In this document: piece by piece, positions 39,901 through 53,578 of the stretch
Layout: each line of letters opens with the position of its first letter
Position numbering within the stretch: position 1 is the first letter of the stretch
DNA from: Lineus longissimus
Lineage: Eukaryota > Nemertea > Pilidiophora > Heteronemertea > Lineidae
Length of the DNA: 64,000 nt
NCBI RefSeq assembly: GCF_910592395.1
Contig: NC_088321.1
Location: 9,240,001 to 9,304,000, forward strand
Direction of reading: 5' to 3'
Program-made: the position numbers and the translations under genes
Notes under the pieces: generated by a model
Database searches by the model: none
What the model was told of the DNA's origin: nothing
What the model saw: the letters and a program-made list of their open reading frames with translations, nothing else

Positions 39901-42900
39901 GTTGATGGAAATAGAGCGTCTAAGGCTTTGAGATGCCTTCGCAGTTGATAAATGCTAGCGGTCTGGTTGATCTCCTAATGTCGCTATCGGTCACCTGTAG
40001 CTGATCCATTAACCCTCTCCATTTGAACCATTCGGTTGCGTTTAGTCCCAGTGATTCGAAAGGTATCACTGTTTTGTCTGGTCTTAGTAAATCTGAAATA
40101 TACTTTATCCCTACTTCCTTCCAATGTTCATGAAAGATCATTCTTTGATTAATTTTGATTAATTTATTGTACCATAAATATGTTTTTCCCGAGCCACGTG
40201 CTTGCAGGTGCCGCCTCTTTTGCCTTAGTGAGCCAATCATCTTATATTGTAGTATGTGATGTATGTTTTACCAGACTATTATGTGGAGTATTGTCCTTTG
40301 GATTGAGGGTACGGTTCACCTCAATGTAAAACAATGCAAGTTTGATAAAAGAAGCAATTACACTGTTAACCCGTTGACATGAAGGTACTGTAGTGACTCT
40401 AAAAGGGGCAATCGACATGAAGGTACTGTAGTGACTCTTAAACGGGCAATAGGGATTACACTACATCTCTGAACGTTCGTGCACTTGAAATTTGGTTGAT
40501 GGAAATAGAGCGTCTAAGGCTTTGAGATGCCTTCGCAGTTGATAAATGCTAGCGGTCTGGTTGATCTCCTAATGTCGCTATCGGTCACCTGTAGCTGATC
40601 CATTAACCCTCTCCATTTGAACCATTCGGTTGCGTTTAGTCCCAGTGATTCGAAAGGTATCACTGTTTTGTCTGGTCTTAGTAAATCTGAAATATACTTT
40701 ATCCCTACTTCCTTCCAATGTTCATGAAAGATCATTCTTTGATTAATTTTGATTAATTTATTGTACCATAAATATGTTTTTCCCGAGCCACGTGCTTGCA
40801 GGTGCCGCCTCTTTTGCCTTAGTGAGCCAATCATCTTATATTGTAGTATGTGATGTATGTTTTACCAGACTATTATGTGGAGTATTGTCCTTTGGATTGA
40901 GGGAAAGGTTCACCTCAATGTAAAACAATGCAAGTTTGATAAAAGAAGCAATTACACTGTTAACCCGTTGACATGAAGGTACTGTAGTGACTCTAAAAGG
41001 GGCAATCGACATGAAGGTACTGTAGTGACTCTTAAACGGGCAATAGGGATTACACTACATCTCTGAACCTTCGTGCACTTGAAATTTGGTTGATGGAAAT
41101 AGAGCGTCTAAGGCTTTGAGATGCCTTCGCAGTTAATAAATGCTAGCGGTCTGGTTGATCTCCTAATGTCGCTATCGGTCACCTGTAGCTGATCCATTAA
41201 CCCTCTCCATTTGAACCATTCGGTTGCGTTTAGTCCCAGTGATTCGAAAGGTATCACTGTTTTGTCTGGTCTCTTCCTTCCAATGTTTATGAAAAATCAT
41301 TCTTTGATTAATTTTGATTAATTTATTGTACCATAAATATGTTTTTCCCGAGCCACGTGCTTGCAGGCGCCGCCTCTTTTGCCTTAGTGAGCCAATCATC
41401 TTATATTGTAGCATGTGATGTATGTTTTACCAGACTATTATGTGGAGTATTGTCCTTTGGATTGAGGGTACGGTTCACCTCACTCAATGTAAAACAATGC
41501 AAGTTTGATAAAAGAAGCAATTACACTGTTAACCCGTTGACATGAAGGTACTGTAGTGACTCTTAAACGGGCAATAGGGATTACACTACATCTCTGAACG
41601 TTCGTGCACTTGAAATTTGGTTGATGGAAATAGAGCGTCTAAGGCTTTGAGATGCCTTCGCAGTTAATAAATGCTAGCGGTCCGGTTGATCTCCTAATGT
41701 CGCTATCGGTCACCTGTAGCTGATCAATTAACCCTCTCCATTTGAACCATTCGGTTGCGTTTAGTCCCAGTGATTCGAAAGGTATCACTGTTTTGTCTGG
41801 TCTTAGTAAATCTGAAATATACTTTATCCCTACTTCCTTCCAATGTTCATGAAAGATCATTCTTTGATTAATTTTGATTAATTTATTGTACCATAAATAT
41901 GTTTTTCCCGAGCCACGTGCTTGCAGGTGCCGCCTCTTTTGCCTTAGTGAGCCAATCATCTTATATTGTAGTATGTGATGTGATGTATGTTTTACCAGAC
42001 TATTGTGTGGAGTATTGTCCTTTGGATTGAGGGTACGGTTCACCTCACTCAATGTAAAACAATGCAAGTTTGATAAAAGAAGCAATTACACTGTTAACCC
42101 GTTGACATGAAGGTACTGTAGTGACTCTAAAAGGGGCAATCGACATGAAGGTACTGTAGTGACTCTTAAACGGGCAATAGGGATTACACTACATCTCTGA
42201 ACGTTCGTGCACTTGAAATTTGGTTGATGGAAATAGAGCGTCTAAGGCTTTGAGATGCCTTCGCAGTTGATAAATGCTAGCGGTCTGGTTGATCTCCTAA
42301 TGTCGCTATCGGTCACCTGTAGCTGATCCATTAACCCTCTCCATTTGAACCATTCGGTTGCGTTTAGTCCCAGTGATTCGAAAGGTATCACTGTTTTGTC
42401 TGGTCTTAGTAAATCTGAAATATACTTTATCCCTACTTCCTTCCAATGTTCATGAAAGATCATTCTTTGATTAATTTTGATTAATTTATTGTACCATAAA
42501 TATGTTTTTCCCGAGCCACGTGCTTGCAGGTGCCGCCTCTTTTGCCTTAGTGAGCCAATCATCTTATATTGTAGTATGTGATGTATGTTTTACCAGACTA
42601 TTATGTGGAGTATTGTCCTTTGGATTGAGGGTACGGTTCACCTCAATGTAAAACAATGCAAGTTTGATAAAAGAAGCAATTACACTGTTAACCCGTTGAC
42701 ATGAAGGTACTGTAGTGACTCTAAAAGGGGCAATCGACATGAAGGTACTGTAGTGACTCTTAAACGGGCAATAGGGATTACACTACATCTCTGAACGTTC
42801 GTGCACTTGAAATTTGGTTGATGGAAATAGAGCGTTTAAGGCTTTGAGATGCCTTCGCAGTTAATAAATGCTAGCGGTCTGGTTGATCTCCTAATGTCGC

Positions 42901-45767
42901 TATCGGTCACCTGTAGCTGATCCATTAACCCTCTCCATTTGAACCATTCGGTTGCGTTTAGTCCCAGTGATTCGAAAGGTATCACTGTTTTGTCTGGTCT
43001 TAGTAAATCTGAAATATACTTTATCCCTACTTCCTTCCAATGTTTATGAAAAATCATTCTTTGATTAATTTTGATTAATTTATTGTACCATAAATATGTT
43101 TTTCCCGAGCCACGTGCTTGCAGGCGCCGCCTCTTTTGCCTTAGTGAGCCAATCATCTTATATTGTAGCATGTGATGTATGTTTTACCAGACTATTATGT
43201 GGAGTATTGTCCTTTGGATTGAGGGTACGGTTCACCTCACTCAATGTAAAACAATGCAAGTTTGATAAAAGAAGCAATTACACTGTTAACCCGTTGACAT
43301 GAAGGTACTGTAGTGACTCTAAAAGGGGCAATCGACATGAAGGTACTGTAGTGACTCTTAAACGGGCAATAGGGATTACACTACATCTCTGAACGTTCGT
43401 GCACTTGAAATTTGGTTGATGGAAATAGAGCGTCTAAGGCTTTGAGATGCCTTCGCAGTTGATAAATGCTAGCGGTCTGGTTGATCTCCTAATGTCGCTA
43501 TCGGTCACCTGTAGCTGATCCATTAACCCTCTCCATTTGAACCATTCGGTTGCGTTTAGTCCCAGTGATTCGAAAGGTATCACTGTTTTGTCTGGTCTTA
43601 GTAAATCTGAAATATACTTTATCCCTACTTCCTTCCAATGTTTATGAAAAATCATTCTTTGATTAATTTTGATTAATTTATTGTACCATAAATATGTTTT
43701 TTCCCGAGCCACGTGCTTGCAGGCGCCGCCTCTTTTGCCTCAGTGAGCCAATTATCTTATATTGTAGCATGTGATGTAAAACATGTAAAACAATGCAAGT
43801 TTGATAAAAGAAGCAATTACACTGTTAACCCGTTGACATGAAGGTACTGTAGTGACTCTAAAAGGGGCAATCGACATGAAGGTACTGTAGTGACTCTTAA
43901 ACGGGCAATAGGGATTACACTACATCACTGAACGTTCGTGCACTTGAAATTTGGTTGATGGAAATAGAGCGTCTAAGGCTTTGAGATGCCTTCGCAGTTG
44001 GTAAATGCTAGCGGTCTGGTTGATCTCCTAATGTCGCTATCGGTCACCTGTAGCTGATCCATTAACCCTCTCCATTTGAACCATTCGGTTGCGTTTAGTC
44101 CCAGTGATTCGAAAGGTATCACTGTTTTGTCTGGTCTTAGTAAATCTGAAATATACTTTATTCCTACTTCCTTCCAATGTTTATGAAAAATCATTCTTTG
44201 ATTAATTTTGATTAATTTATTGTACCATAAATATGTTTTTCCCGAGCCACGTGCTTGCAGGTGCCGCCTCTTTTGCCTTAGTGAGCCAATCATCTTATAT
44301 TGTAGCATGTGATGTATGTTTTACCAGACTATTATGTGGAGTATTGTCCTTTGGATTGAGGGTACGGTTCACCTCAATGTAAAACAATGCAAGTTTGATA
44401 AAAGAAGCAATTACACTGTTAACCCGTTGACATGAAGGTACTGTAGTGACTCTAAAAGGGGCAATCGACATGAAGGTACTGTAGTGACTCTTAAACGGGC
44501 AATAGGGATTACACTACATCTCTGAACGTTCGTGCACTTGAAATTTGGTTGATGGAAATAGAGCGTCTAAGGCTTTGAGATGCCTTCGCAGTTAATAAAT
44601 GCTAGCGGTCTGGTTGATCTCCTAATGTCGCTATCGGTCACCTGTAGCTGATCAATTAACCCTCTCCATTTGAACCATTCGGTTGCGTTTAGTCCCAGTG
44701 ATTCGAAAGGTATCACTGTTTTGTCTGGTCTTAGTAAATCTGAAATATACTTTATCCCTACTTCCTTCCAATGTTCATGAAAGATCATTCTTTGATTAAT
44801 TTTGATTAATTTATTGTACCATAAATATGTTTTTCCCGAGCCACGTGCTTGCAGGTGCCGCCTCTTTTGCCTTAGTGAGCCAATCATCTTATATTGTAGT
44901 ATGTGATGTGATGTATGTTTTACCAGACTATTATGTGGAGTATTGTCCTTTGGATTGAGGGTACGGTTCACCTCACTCAATGTAAAACAATGCAAGTTTG
45001 ATAAAAGAAGCAATTACACTGTTAACCCGTTGACATGAAGGTACTGTAGTGACTCTAAAAGGGGCAATCGACATGAAGGTACTGTAGTGACTCTTAAACG
45101 GGCAATAGGGATTACACTACATCACTGAACGTTCGTGCACTTGAAATTTGGTTGATGGAAATAGAGCGTCTAAGGCTTTGAGATGCCTTCGCAGTTGGTA
45201 AATGCTAGCGGTCTGGTTGATCTCCTAATGTCGCTATCGGTCACCTGTAGCCGATCCATTAACCCTCTCCATTTGAACCATTCGGTTGTGTTTAGTCCCA
45301 GTGATTCGAAAGGTATCACTGTTTTGTCTGGTCTTAATAAATCTGAAATATACTTTATCCCTACTTCCTTCCAATGTTTAAGAAAAATCACTATTTGATT
45401 AATTTTGATTAATTTATTGTACCATAAATATGTTTTTCCCGAGCCACGTGCTTGCAGGCGCCGCCTCTTTTGCCTTAGTGAGCCAATCATCTTATATTGT
45501 AGCATGTGATGTATGTTTTACCAGACTATTATGTGGAGTATTGTCCTTTGGATTGAGGGTACGGTTCACCTCACTCAATGTAAAACAATGCAGGTTTGAT
45601 AAAAGAAGCAATTACACTGTTAACCCGTTGACATGAAGGTACTGTAGTGACTCTAAAAGGGGCAATCGACATGAAGGTACTGTAGTGACTCTTAAACGGG
45701 CAATAGGGATTACACTACATCTCTGAACGTTCGTGCACTTGAAATTTGGTTGATGGAAATAGAGCGT
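34065..45767 (-). repeat. Long-range duplicated block in A2, 8.77-kb offset
   Basis: The ordered set of subtypes at 34065, 34663, 35201, 35795 and 36398 recurs at 42836, 43434, 43973, 44567 and 45170, an offset of 8,771-8,772 bp. Rare markers are shared, including GTTTAAGGC at the monomer start (34065 and 42836) and the GTGTTTAGTCCC/CTTAATAAATC/AATCACTATTTG combination (36398 and 45170). The feature spans from the first to the second copy. Confidence 0.75.
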
Positions 45768-48700
45768 CTAAGGCTTTGAGATGCCTTCGCAGTTGATAAA
45801 TGCTAGCGGTCTGGTTGATCTCCTAATGTCGCTATCGGTCACCTGTAGCTGATCCATTAACCCTCTCCATTTGAACCATTCGGTTGCGTTTAGTCCCAGT
45901 GATTCGAAAGGTATCACTGTTTTGTCTGGTCTTAGTAAATCTGAAATATACTTTATCCCTACTTCCTTCCAATGTTTATGAAAAATCATTCTTTGATTAA
46001 TTTTGATTAATTTATTGTACCATAAATATGTTTTTCCCGAGCCACGTGCTTGCAGGCGCCGCCTCTTTTGCCTTAGTGAGCCAATCATCTTATATTGTAG
46101 CATGTGATGTATGTTTTACCAGACTATTATGTGGAGTATTGTCCTTTGGATTGAGGGTACGGTTCACCTCACTCAATGTAAAACAATGCAAGTTTGATAA
46201 AAGAAGCAATTACACTGTTAACCCGTTGACATGAAGGTACTGTAGTGACTCTAAAAGGGGCAATCGACATGAAGGTACTGTAGTGACTCTTAAACGGGCA
46301 ATAGGGATTACACTACATCTCTGAACGTTCGTGCACTTGAAATTTGGTTGATGGAAATAGAGCGTCTAAGGCTTTGAGATGCCTTCGCAGTTGATAAATG
46401 CTAGCGGTCTGGTTGATCTCCTAATGTCGCTATCGGTCACCTGTAGCTGATCCATTAACCCTCTCCATTTGAACCATTCGGTTGCGTTTAGTCCCAGTGA
46501 TTCGAAAGGTATCACTGTTTTGTCTGGTCTTAGTAAATCTGAAATATACTTTATCCCTACTTCCTTCCAATGTTTATGAAAAATCATTCTTTGATTAATT
46601 TTGATTAATTTATTGTACCATAAATATGTTTTTCCCGAGCCACGTGCTTGCAGGCGCCGCCTCTTTTGCCTCAGTGAGCCAATCATCTTATATTGTAGCA
46701 TGTGATGTAAAACATGTAAAACAATGCAAGTTTGATAAAAGAAGCAATTACACTGTTAACCCGTTGACATGAAGGTACTGTAGTGACTCTAAAAGGGGCA
46801 ATCGACATGAAGGTACTGTAGTGACTCTTAAACGGGCAATAGGGATTACACTACATCACTGAACGTTCGTGCACTTGAAATTTGGTTGATGGAAATAGAG
46901 CGTCTAAGGCTTTGAGATGCCTTCGCAGTTGGTAAATGCTAGCGGTCTGGTTGATCTCCTAATGTCGCTATCGGTCACCTGTAGCTGATCCATTAACCCT
47001 CTCCATTTGAACCATTCGGTTGCGTTTAGTCCCAGTGATTCGAAAGGTATCACTGTTTTGTCTGGTCTTAGTAAATCTGAAATATACTTTATTCCTACTT
47101 CCTTCCAATGTTTATGAAAAATCATTCTTTGATTAATTTTGATTAATTTATTGTACCATAAATATGTTTTTCCCGAGCCACGTGCTTGCAGGTGCCGCCT
47201 CTTTTGCCTTAGTGAGCCAATCATCTTATATTGTAGTATGTGATGTATGTTTTACCAGACTATTATGTGGAGTATTGTCCTTTGGATTGAGGGTACGGTT
47301 CACCTCAATGTAAAACAATGCAAGTTTGATAAAAGAAGCAATTACACTGTTAACCCGTTGACATGAAGGTACTGTAGTGACTCTAAAAGGGGCAATCGAC
47401 ATGAAGGTACTGTAGTGACTCTTAAACGGGCAATAGGGATTACACTACATCTCTGAACGTTCGTGCACTTGAAATTTGGTTGATGGAAATAGAGCGTCTA
47501 AGGCTTTGAGATGCCTTCGCAGTTAATAAATGCTAGCGGTCTGGTTGATCTCCTAATGTCGCTATCGGTCACCTGTAGCTGATCCATTAACCCTCTCCAT
47601 TTGAACCATTCGGTTGCGTTTAGTCCCAGTGATTCGAAAGGTATCACTGTTTTGTCTGGTCTTAGTAAATCTGAAATATACTTTATCCCTACTTCCTTCC
47701 AATGTTCATGAAAGATCATTCTTTGATTAATTTTGATTAATTTATTGTACCATAAATATGTTTTTCCCGAGCCACGTGCTTGCAGGTGCCGCCTCTTTTG
47801 CCTTAGTGAGCCAATCATCTTATATTGTAGTATGTGATGTGATGTATGTTTTACCAGACTATTATGTGGAGTATTGTCCTTTGGATTGAGGGTACGGTTC
47901 ACCTCACTCAATGTAAAACAATGCAAGTTTGATAAAAGAAGCAATTACACTGTTAACCCGTTGACATGAAGGTACTGTAGTGACTCTAAAAGGGGCAATC
48001 GACATGAAGGTACTGTAGTGACTCTTAAACGGGCAATAGGGATTACACTACATCACTGAACGTTCGTGCACTTGAAATTTGGTTGATGGAAATAGAGCGT
48101 CTAAGGCTTTGAGATGCCTTCGCAGTTGGTAAATGCTAGCGGTCTGGTTGATCTCCTAATGTCGCTATCGGTCACCTGTAGCCGATCCATTAACCCTCTC
48201 CATTTGAACCATTCGGTTGTGTTTAGTCCCAGTGATTCGAAAGGTATCACTGTTTTGTCTGGTCTTAATAAATCTGAAATATACTTTATCCCTACTTCCT
48301 TCCAATGTTTAAGAAAAATCACTATTTGATTAATTTTGATTAATTTATTGTACCATAAATATGTTTTTCCCGAGCCACGTGCTTGCAGGCGCCGCCTCTT
48401 TTGCCTTAGTGAGCCAATCATCTTATATTGTAGCATGTGATGTATGTTTTACCAGACTATTATGTGGAGTATTGTCCTTTGGATTGAGGGTACGGTTCAC
48501 CTCACTCAATGTAAAACAATGCAGGTTTGATAAAAGAAGCAATTACACTGTTAACCCGTTGACATGAAGGTACTGTAGTGACTCTAAAAGGGGCAATCGA
48601 CATGAAGGTACTGTAGTGACTCTTAAACGGGCAATAGGGATTACACTACATCTCTGAACGTTCGTGCACTTGAAATTTGGTTGATGGAAATAGAGCGTCT

Positions 48701-51700
48701 AAGGCTTTGAGATGCCTTCGCAGTTGATAAATGCTAGCGGTCTGGTTGATCTCCTAATGTCGCTATCGGTCACCTGTAGCTGATCCATTAACCCTCTCCA
48801 TTTGAACCATTCGGTTGCGTTTAGTCCCAGTGATTCGAAAGGTATCACTGTTTTGTCTGGTCTTAGTAAATCTGAAATATACTTTATCCCTACTTCCTTC
48901 CAATGTTTATGAAAAATCATTCTTTGATTAATTTTGATTAATTTATTGTACCATAAATATGTTTTTCCCGAGCCACGTGCTTGCAGGCGCCGCCTCTTTT
49001 GCCTTAGTGAGCCAATCATCTTATATTGTAGCATGTGATGTATGTTTTACCAGACTATTATGTGGAGTATTGTCCTTTGGATTGAGGGTACGGTTCACCT
49101 CACTCAATGTAAAACAATGCAAGTTTGATAAAAGAAGCAATTACACTGTTAACCCGTTGACATGAAGGTACTGTAGTGACTCTAAAAGGGGCAATCGACA
49201 TGAAGGTACTGTAGTGACTCTTAAACGGGCAATAGGGATTACACTACATCTCTGAACGTTCGTGCACTTGAAATTTGGTTGATGGAAATAGAGCGTTTAA
49301 GGCTTTGAGATGCCTTCGCAGTTAATAAATGCTAGCGGTCTGGTTGATCTCCTAATGTCGCTATCGGTCACCTGTAGCTGATCCATTAACCCTCTCCATT
49401 TGAACCATTCGGTTGCGTTTAGTCCCAGTGATTCGAAAGGTATCACTGTTTTGTCTGGTCTTAGTAAATCTGAAATATACTTTATCCCTACTTCCTTCCA
49501 ATGTTTATGAAAAATCATTCTTTGATTAATTTTGATTAATTTATTGTACCATAAATATGTTTTTCCCGAGCCACGTGCTTGCAGGCGCCGCCTCTTTTGC
49601 CTTAGTGAGCCAATCATCTTATATTGTAGCATGTGATGTAAAACATGTAAAACAATGCAAGTTTGATAAAAGAAGCAATTACACTGTTAACCCGTTGACA
49701 TGAAGGTACTGTAGTGACTCTAAAAGGGGCAATCGACATGAAGGTACTGTAGTGACTCTTAAACGGGCAATAGGGATTACACTACATCACTGAACGTTCG
49801 TGCACTTGAAATTTGGTTGATGGAAATAGAGCGTCTAAGGCTTTGAGATGCCTTCGCAGTTGGTAAATGCTAGCGGTCTGGTTGATCTCCTAATGTCGCT
49901 ATCGGTCACCTGTAGCCGATCCATTAACCCTCTCCATTTGAACCATTCGGTTGCGTTTAGTCCCAGTGATTCGAAAGGTATCACTGTTTTGTCTGGTCTT
50001 AGTAAATCTGAAATATACTTTATCCCTACTTCCTTCCAATGTTTATGAAAGATCATTCTTTGATTAATTTTGATTAATTTATTGTACCATAAATATGTTT
50101 TTCCCGAGCCACGTGCTTGCAGGCGCCGCCTCTTTTGCCTTAGTGAGCCAATCATCTTATATTGTAGCATGTGATGTATGTTTTACCAGACTATTATGTG
50201 GAGTATTGTCCTTTGGATTGAGGGTAAGGTTCACCTCAATGTAAAACAATGCAAGTTTGATAAAAGAAGCAATTACACTGTTAACCCGTTGACATGAAGG
50301 TACTGTAGTGACTCTAAAAGGGGCAATCGACATGAAGGTACTGTAGTGACTCTTAAACGGGCAATAGGGATTACACTACATCTCTGAACGTTCGTGCACT
50401 TGAAATTTGGTTGATGGAAATAGAGCGTCTAAGGCTTTGAGATGCCTTCGCAGTTAATAAATGCTAGCGGTCTGGTTGATCTCCTAATGTCGCTATCGGT
50501 CACCTGTAGCTGATCAATTAACCCTCTCCATTTGAACCATTCGGTTGCGTTTAGTCCCAGTGATTCGAAAGGTATCACTGTTTTGTCTGGTCTTAGTAAA
50601 TCTGAAATATACTTTATCCCTACTTCCTTCCAATGTTCATGAAAGATCATTCTTTGATTAATTTTGATTAATTTATTGTACCATAAATATGTTTTTCCCG
50701 AGCCACGTGCTTGCAGGTGCCGCCTCTTTTGCCTTAGTGAGCCAATCATCTTATATTGTAGTATGTGATGTGATGTATGTTTTACCAGACTATTATGTGG
50801 AGTATTGTCCTTTGGATTGAGGGTACGGTTCACCTCACTCAATGTAAAACAATGCAGGTTTGATAAAAGAAGCAATTACACTGTTAACCCGTTGACATGA
50901 AGGTACTGTAGTGACTCTAAAAGGGGCAATCGACATGAAGGTACTGTAGTGACTCTTAAACGGGCAATAGGGATTACACTACATCTCTGAACGTTCGTGC
51001 ACTTGAAATTTGGTTGATGGAAATAGAGCGTCTAAGGCTTTGAGATGCCTTCGCAGTTGATAAATGCTAGCGGTCTGGTTGATCTCCTAATGTCGCTATC
51101 GGTCACCTGTAGCTGATCCATTAACCCTCTCCATTTGAACCATTCGGTTGCGTTTAGTCCCAGTGATTCGAAAGGTATCACTGTTTTGTCTGGTCTTAGT
51201 AAATCTGAAATATACTTTATCCCTACTTCCTTCCAATGTTTATGAAAAATCATTCTTTGATTAATTTTGATTAATTTATTGTACCATAAATATGTTTTTC
51301 CCGAGCCACGTGCTTGCAGGCGCCGCCTCTATTGCCTTAGTGAGCCAATCATCTTATATTGTAGCATGTGATGTATGTTTTACCAGACTATTATGTGGAG
51401 TATTGTCCTTTGGATTGAGGGTACGGTTCACCTCACTCAATGTAAAACAATGCAAGTTTGATAAAAGAAGCAATTACACTGTTAACCCGTTGACATGAAG
51501 GTACTGTAGTGACTCTAAAAGGGGCAATCGACATGAAGGTACTGTAGTGACTCTTAAACGGGCAATAGGGATTACACTACATCACTGAACGTTCGTGCAC
51601 TTGAAATTTGGTTGATGGAAATAGAGCGTCTAAGGCTTTGAGATGCCTTCGCAGTTGGTAAATGCTAGCGGTCTGGTTGATCTCCTAATGTCGCTATCGG

Positions 51701-53352
51701 TCACCTGTAGCTGATCCATTAACCCTCTCCATTTGAACCATTCGGTTGCGTTTAGTCCCAGTGATTCGAAAGGTATCACTGTTTTGTCTGGTCTTAGTAA
51801 ATCTGAAATATACTTTATCCCTACTTCCTTCCAATGTTTATGAAAAATCATTCTTTGATTAATTTTGATTAATTTATTGTACCATAAATATGTTTTTCCC
51901 GAGCCACGTGCTTGCAGGCGCCGCCTCTATTGCCTTAGTGAGCCAATCATCTTATATTGTAGCATGTGATGTATGTTTTACCAGACTATTATGTGGAGTA
52001 TTGTCCTTTGGATTGAGGGTACGGTTCACCTCACTCAATGTAAAACAATGCAAGTTTGATAAAAGAAGCAATTACACTGTTAACCCGTTGACATGAAGGT
52101 ACTGTAGTGACTCTAAAAGGGGCAATCGACATGAAGGTACTGTAGTGACTCTTAAACGGGCAATAGGGATTACACTACATCTCTGAACGTTCGTGCACTT
52201 GAAATTTGGTTGATGGAAATAGAGCGTCTAAGGCTTTGAGATGCCTTCGCAGTTGATAAATGCTAGCGGTCTGGTTGATCTCCTAATGTCGCTATCGGTC
52301 ACCTGTAGCTGATCCATTAACCCTCTCCATTTGAACCATTCGGTTGCGTTTAGTCCCAGTGATTCGAAAGGTATCACTGTTTTGTCTGGTCTTAGTAAAT
52401 CTGAAATATACTTTATCCCTACTTCCTTCCAATGTTCATGAAAGATCATTCTTTGATTAATTTTGATTAATTTATTGTACCATAAATATGTTTTTCCCGA
52501 GCCACGTGCTTGCAGGTGCCGCCTCTTTTGCCCTAGTGAGCCAATCATCTTATATTGTAGTATGTGATGTATGTTTTACCAGACTATTATGTGGAGTATT
52601 GTCCTTTGGATTGAGGGTACGGTTCACCTCAATGTAAAACAATGCAAGTTTGATAAAAGAAGCAATTACACTGTTAACCCGTTGACATGAAGGTACTGTA
52701 GTGACTCTAAAAGGGGCAATCGACATGAAGGTACTGTAGTGACTCTTAAACGGGCAATAGGGATTACACTACATCTCTGAACCTTCGTGCACTTGAAATT
52801 TGGTTGATGGAAATAGAGCGTCTAAGGCTTTGAGATGCCTTCGCAGTTAATAAATGCTAGCGGTCTGGTTGATCTCCTAATGTCGCTATCGGTCACCTGT
52901 AGCTGATCCATTAACCCTCTCCATTTGAACCATTCGGTTGCGTTTAGTCCCAGTGATTCGAAAGGTATCACTGTTTTGTCTGGTCTCTTCCTTCCAATGT
53001 TTATGAAAAATCATTCTTTGATTAATTTTGATTAATTTATTGTACCATAAATATGTTTTTCCCGAGCCACGTGCTTGCAGGCGCCGCCTCTTTTGCCTTA
53101 GTGAGCCAATCATCTTATATTGTAGCATGTGATGTATGTTTTACCAGACTATTATGTGGAGTATTGTCCTTTGGATTGAGGGTACGGTTCACCTCACTCA
53201 ATGTAAAACAATGCAAGTTTGATAAAAGAAGCAATTACACTGTTAACCCGTTGACATGAAGGTACTGTAGTGACTCTTAAACGGGCAATAGGGATTACAC
53301 TACATCTCTGAACGTTCGTGCACTTGAAATTTGGTTGATGGAAATAGAGCGT
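36996..53352 (-). repeat. Long-range duplicated block in A2, 14.04-kb offset
   Basis: Monomers at 36996, 37594, 38192 and 38783 recur at 51032, 51630, 52228 and 52819 with a constant offset of 14,036 bp. Shared rare markers are CCTCTATTGCC (36996, 37594 / 51032, 51630), TTTTGCCCTAG (38192 / 52228) and CTGAACCTTCG followed by the 31-bp-deleted monomer. The feature spans both copies. It implies segment-scale amplification inside the array, or assembly duplication. Confidence 0.75.
38783..43433 (-). repeat. Four-monomer higher-order repeat, ~2.32 kb
   Basis: A distinctive monomer lacking 31 bp (GTCTGGTCTCTTCCTTCC) and one 38-bp block lies at about 38783 and 41105. The following GTGAT-duplication monomers at 39317 and 41639 share the rare ATTGTGTGGAG change. 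The next monomers at 39920 and 42242 match as well, giving a 2,322-bp period. Both copies are preceded by the rare CTGAACCTTCGTG variant. Confidence 0.8.
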
Positions 53353-53561
53353 CTAAGGCTTTGAGATGCCTTCGCAGTTGATAAATGCTAGCGGTCTGGT
53401 TGATCTCCTAATGTCGCTATCGGTCACCTGTAGCTGATCCATTAACCCTCTCCATTTGAACCATTCGGTTGCGTTTAGTCCCAGTGATTCGAAAGGTATC
53501 ACTGTTTTGTCTGGTCTTAGTAAATCTGAAATATACTTTATCCCTACTTCCTTCCAATGTT

Positions 53562-53578
53562 TAAGAAAATCAGCCTCA
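53562..53578. other. A2/B2 inversion junction
   Basis: The A monomer is broken at AATGTTTAAGAAAA and joined to TCAGCCTCAAGTGACTG, the same base-level join as at about 7357. The neighbouring monomers differ: GCAGTTAATAAATGC versus GCAGTTGATAAATGC on the A side; two versus three minisatellite units on the B side. The join was therefore either copied and then diverged, or formed repeatedly at one site. Confidence 0.9.

Larger units (their letters stand above)
30506..53569 (-). repeat. Satellite array A2 (538-603-bp monomers)
   Basis: About 40 A-type monomers, more diverse than A1. The block CTAAGGCTTTGAGATGCC occurs at about 30549, 31143, 31737, 32275, 32868, 33471, 34065, 34663, 35201, 35795, 36398, 36996, 37594, 38192, 38783, 39317, 39920, 40514, 41105, 41639, 42242, 42836, 43434, 43973, 44567, 45170, 45768, 46366, 46904, 47498, 48101, 48699, 49297, 49835, 50429, 51032, 51630, 52228, 52819 and 53353. 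Subtypes are defined by a 56-bp deletion, a CTCA insertion (CACCTCACTCAATG), a GTGAT duplication (GTGATGTGATG), a 31-bp deletion, and single versus double 38-bp blocks. No independent gene is seen. Confidence 0.96.
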
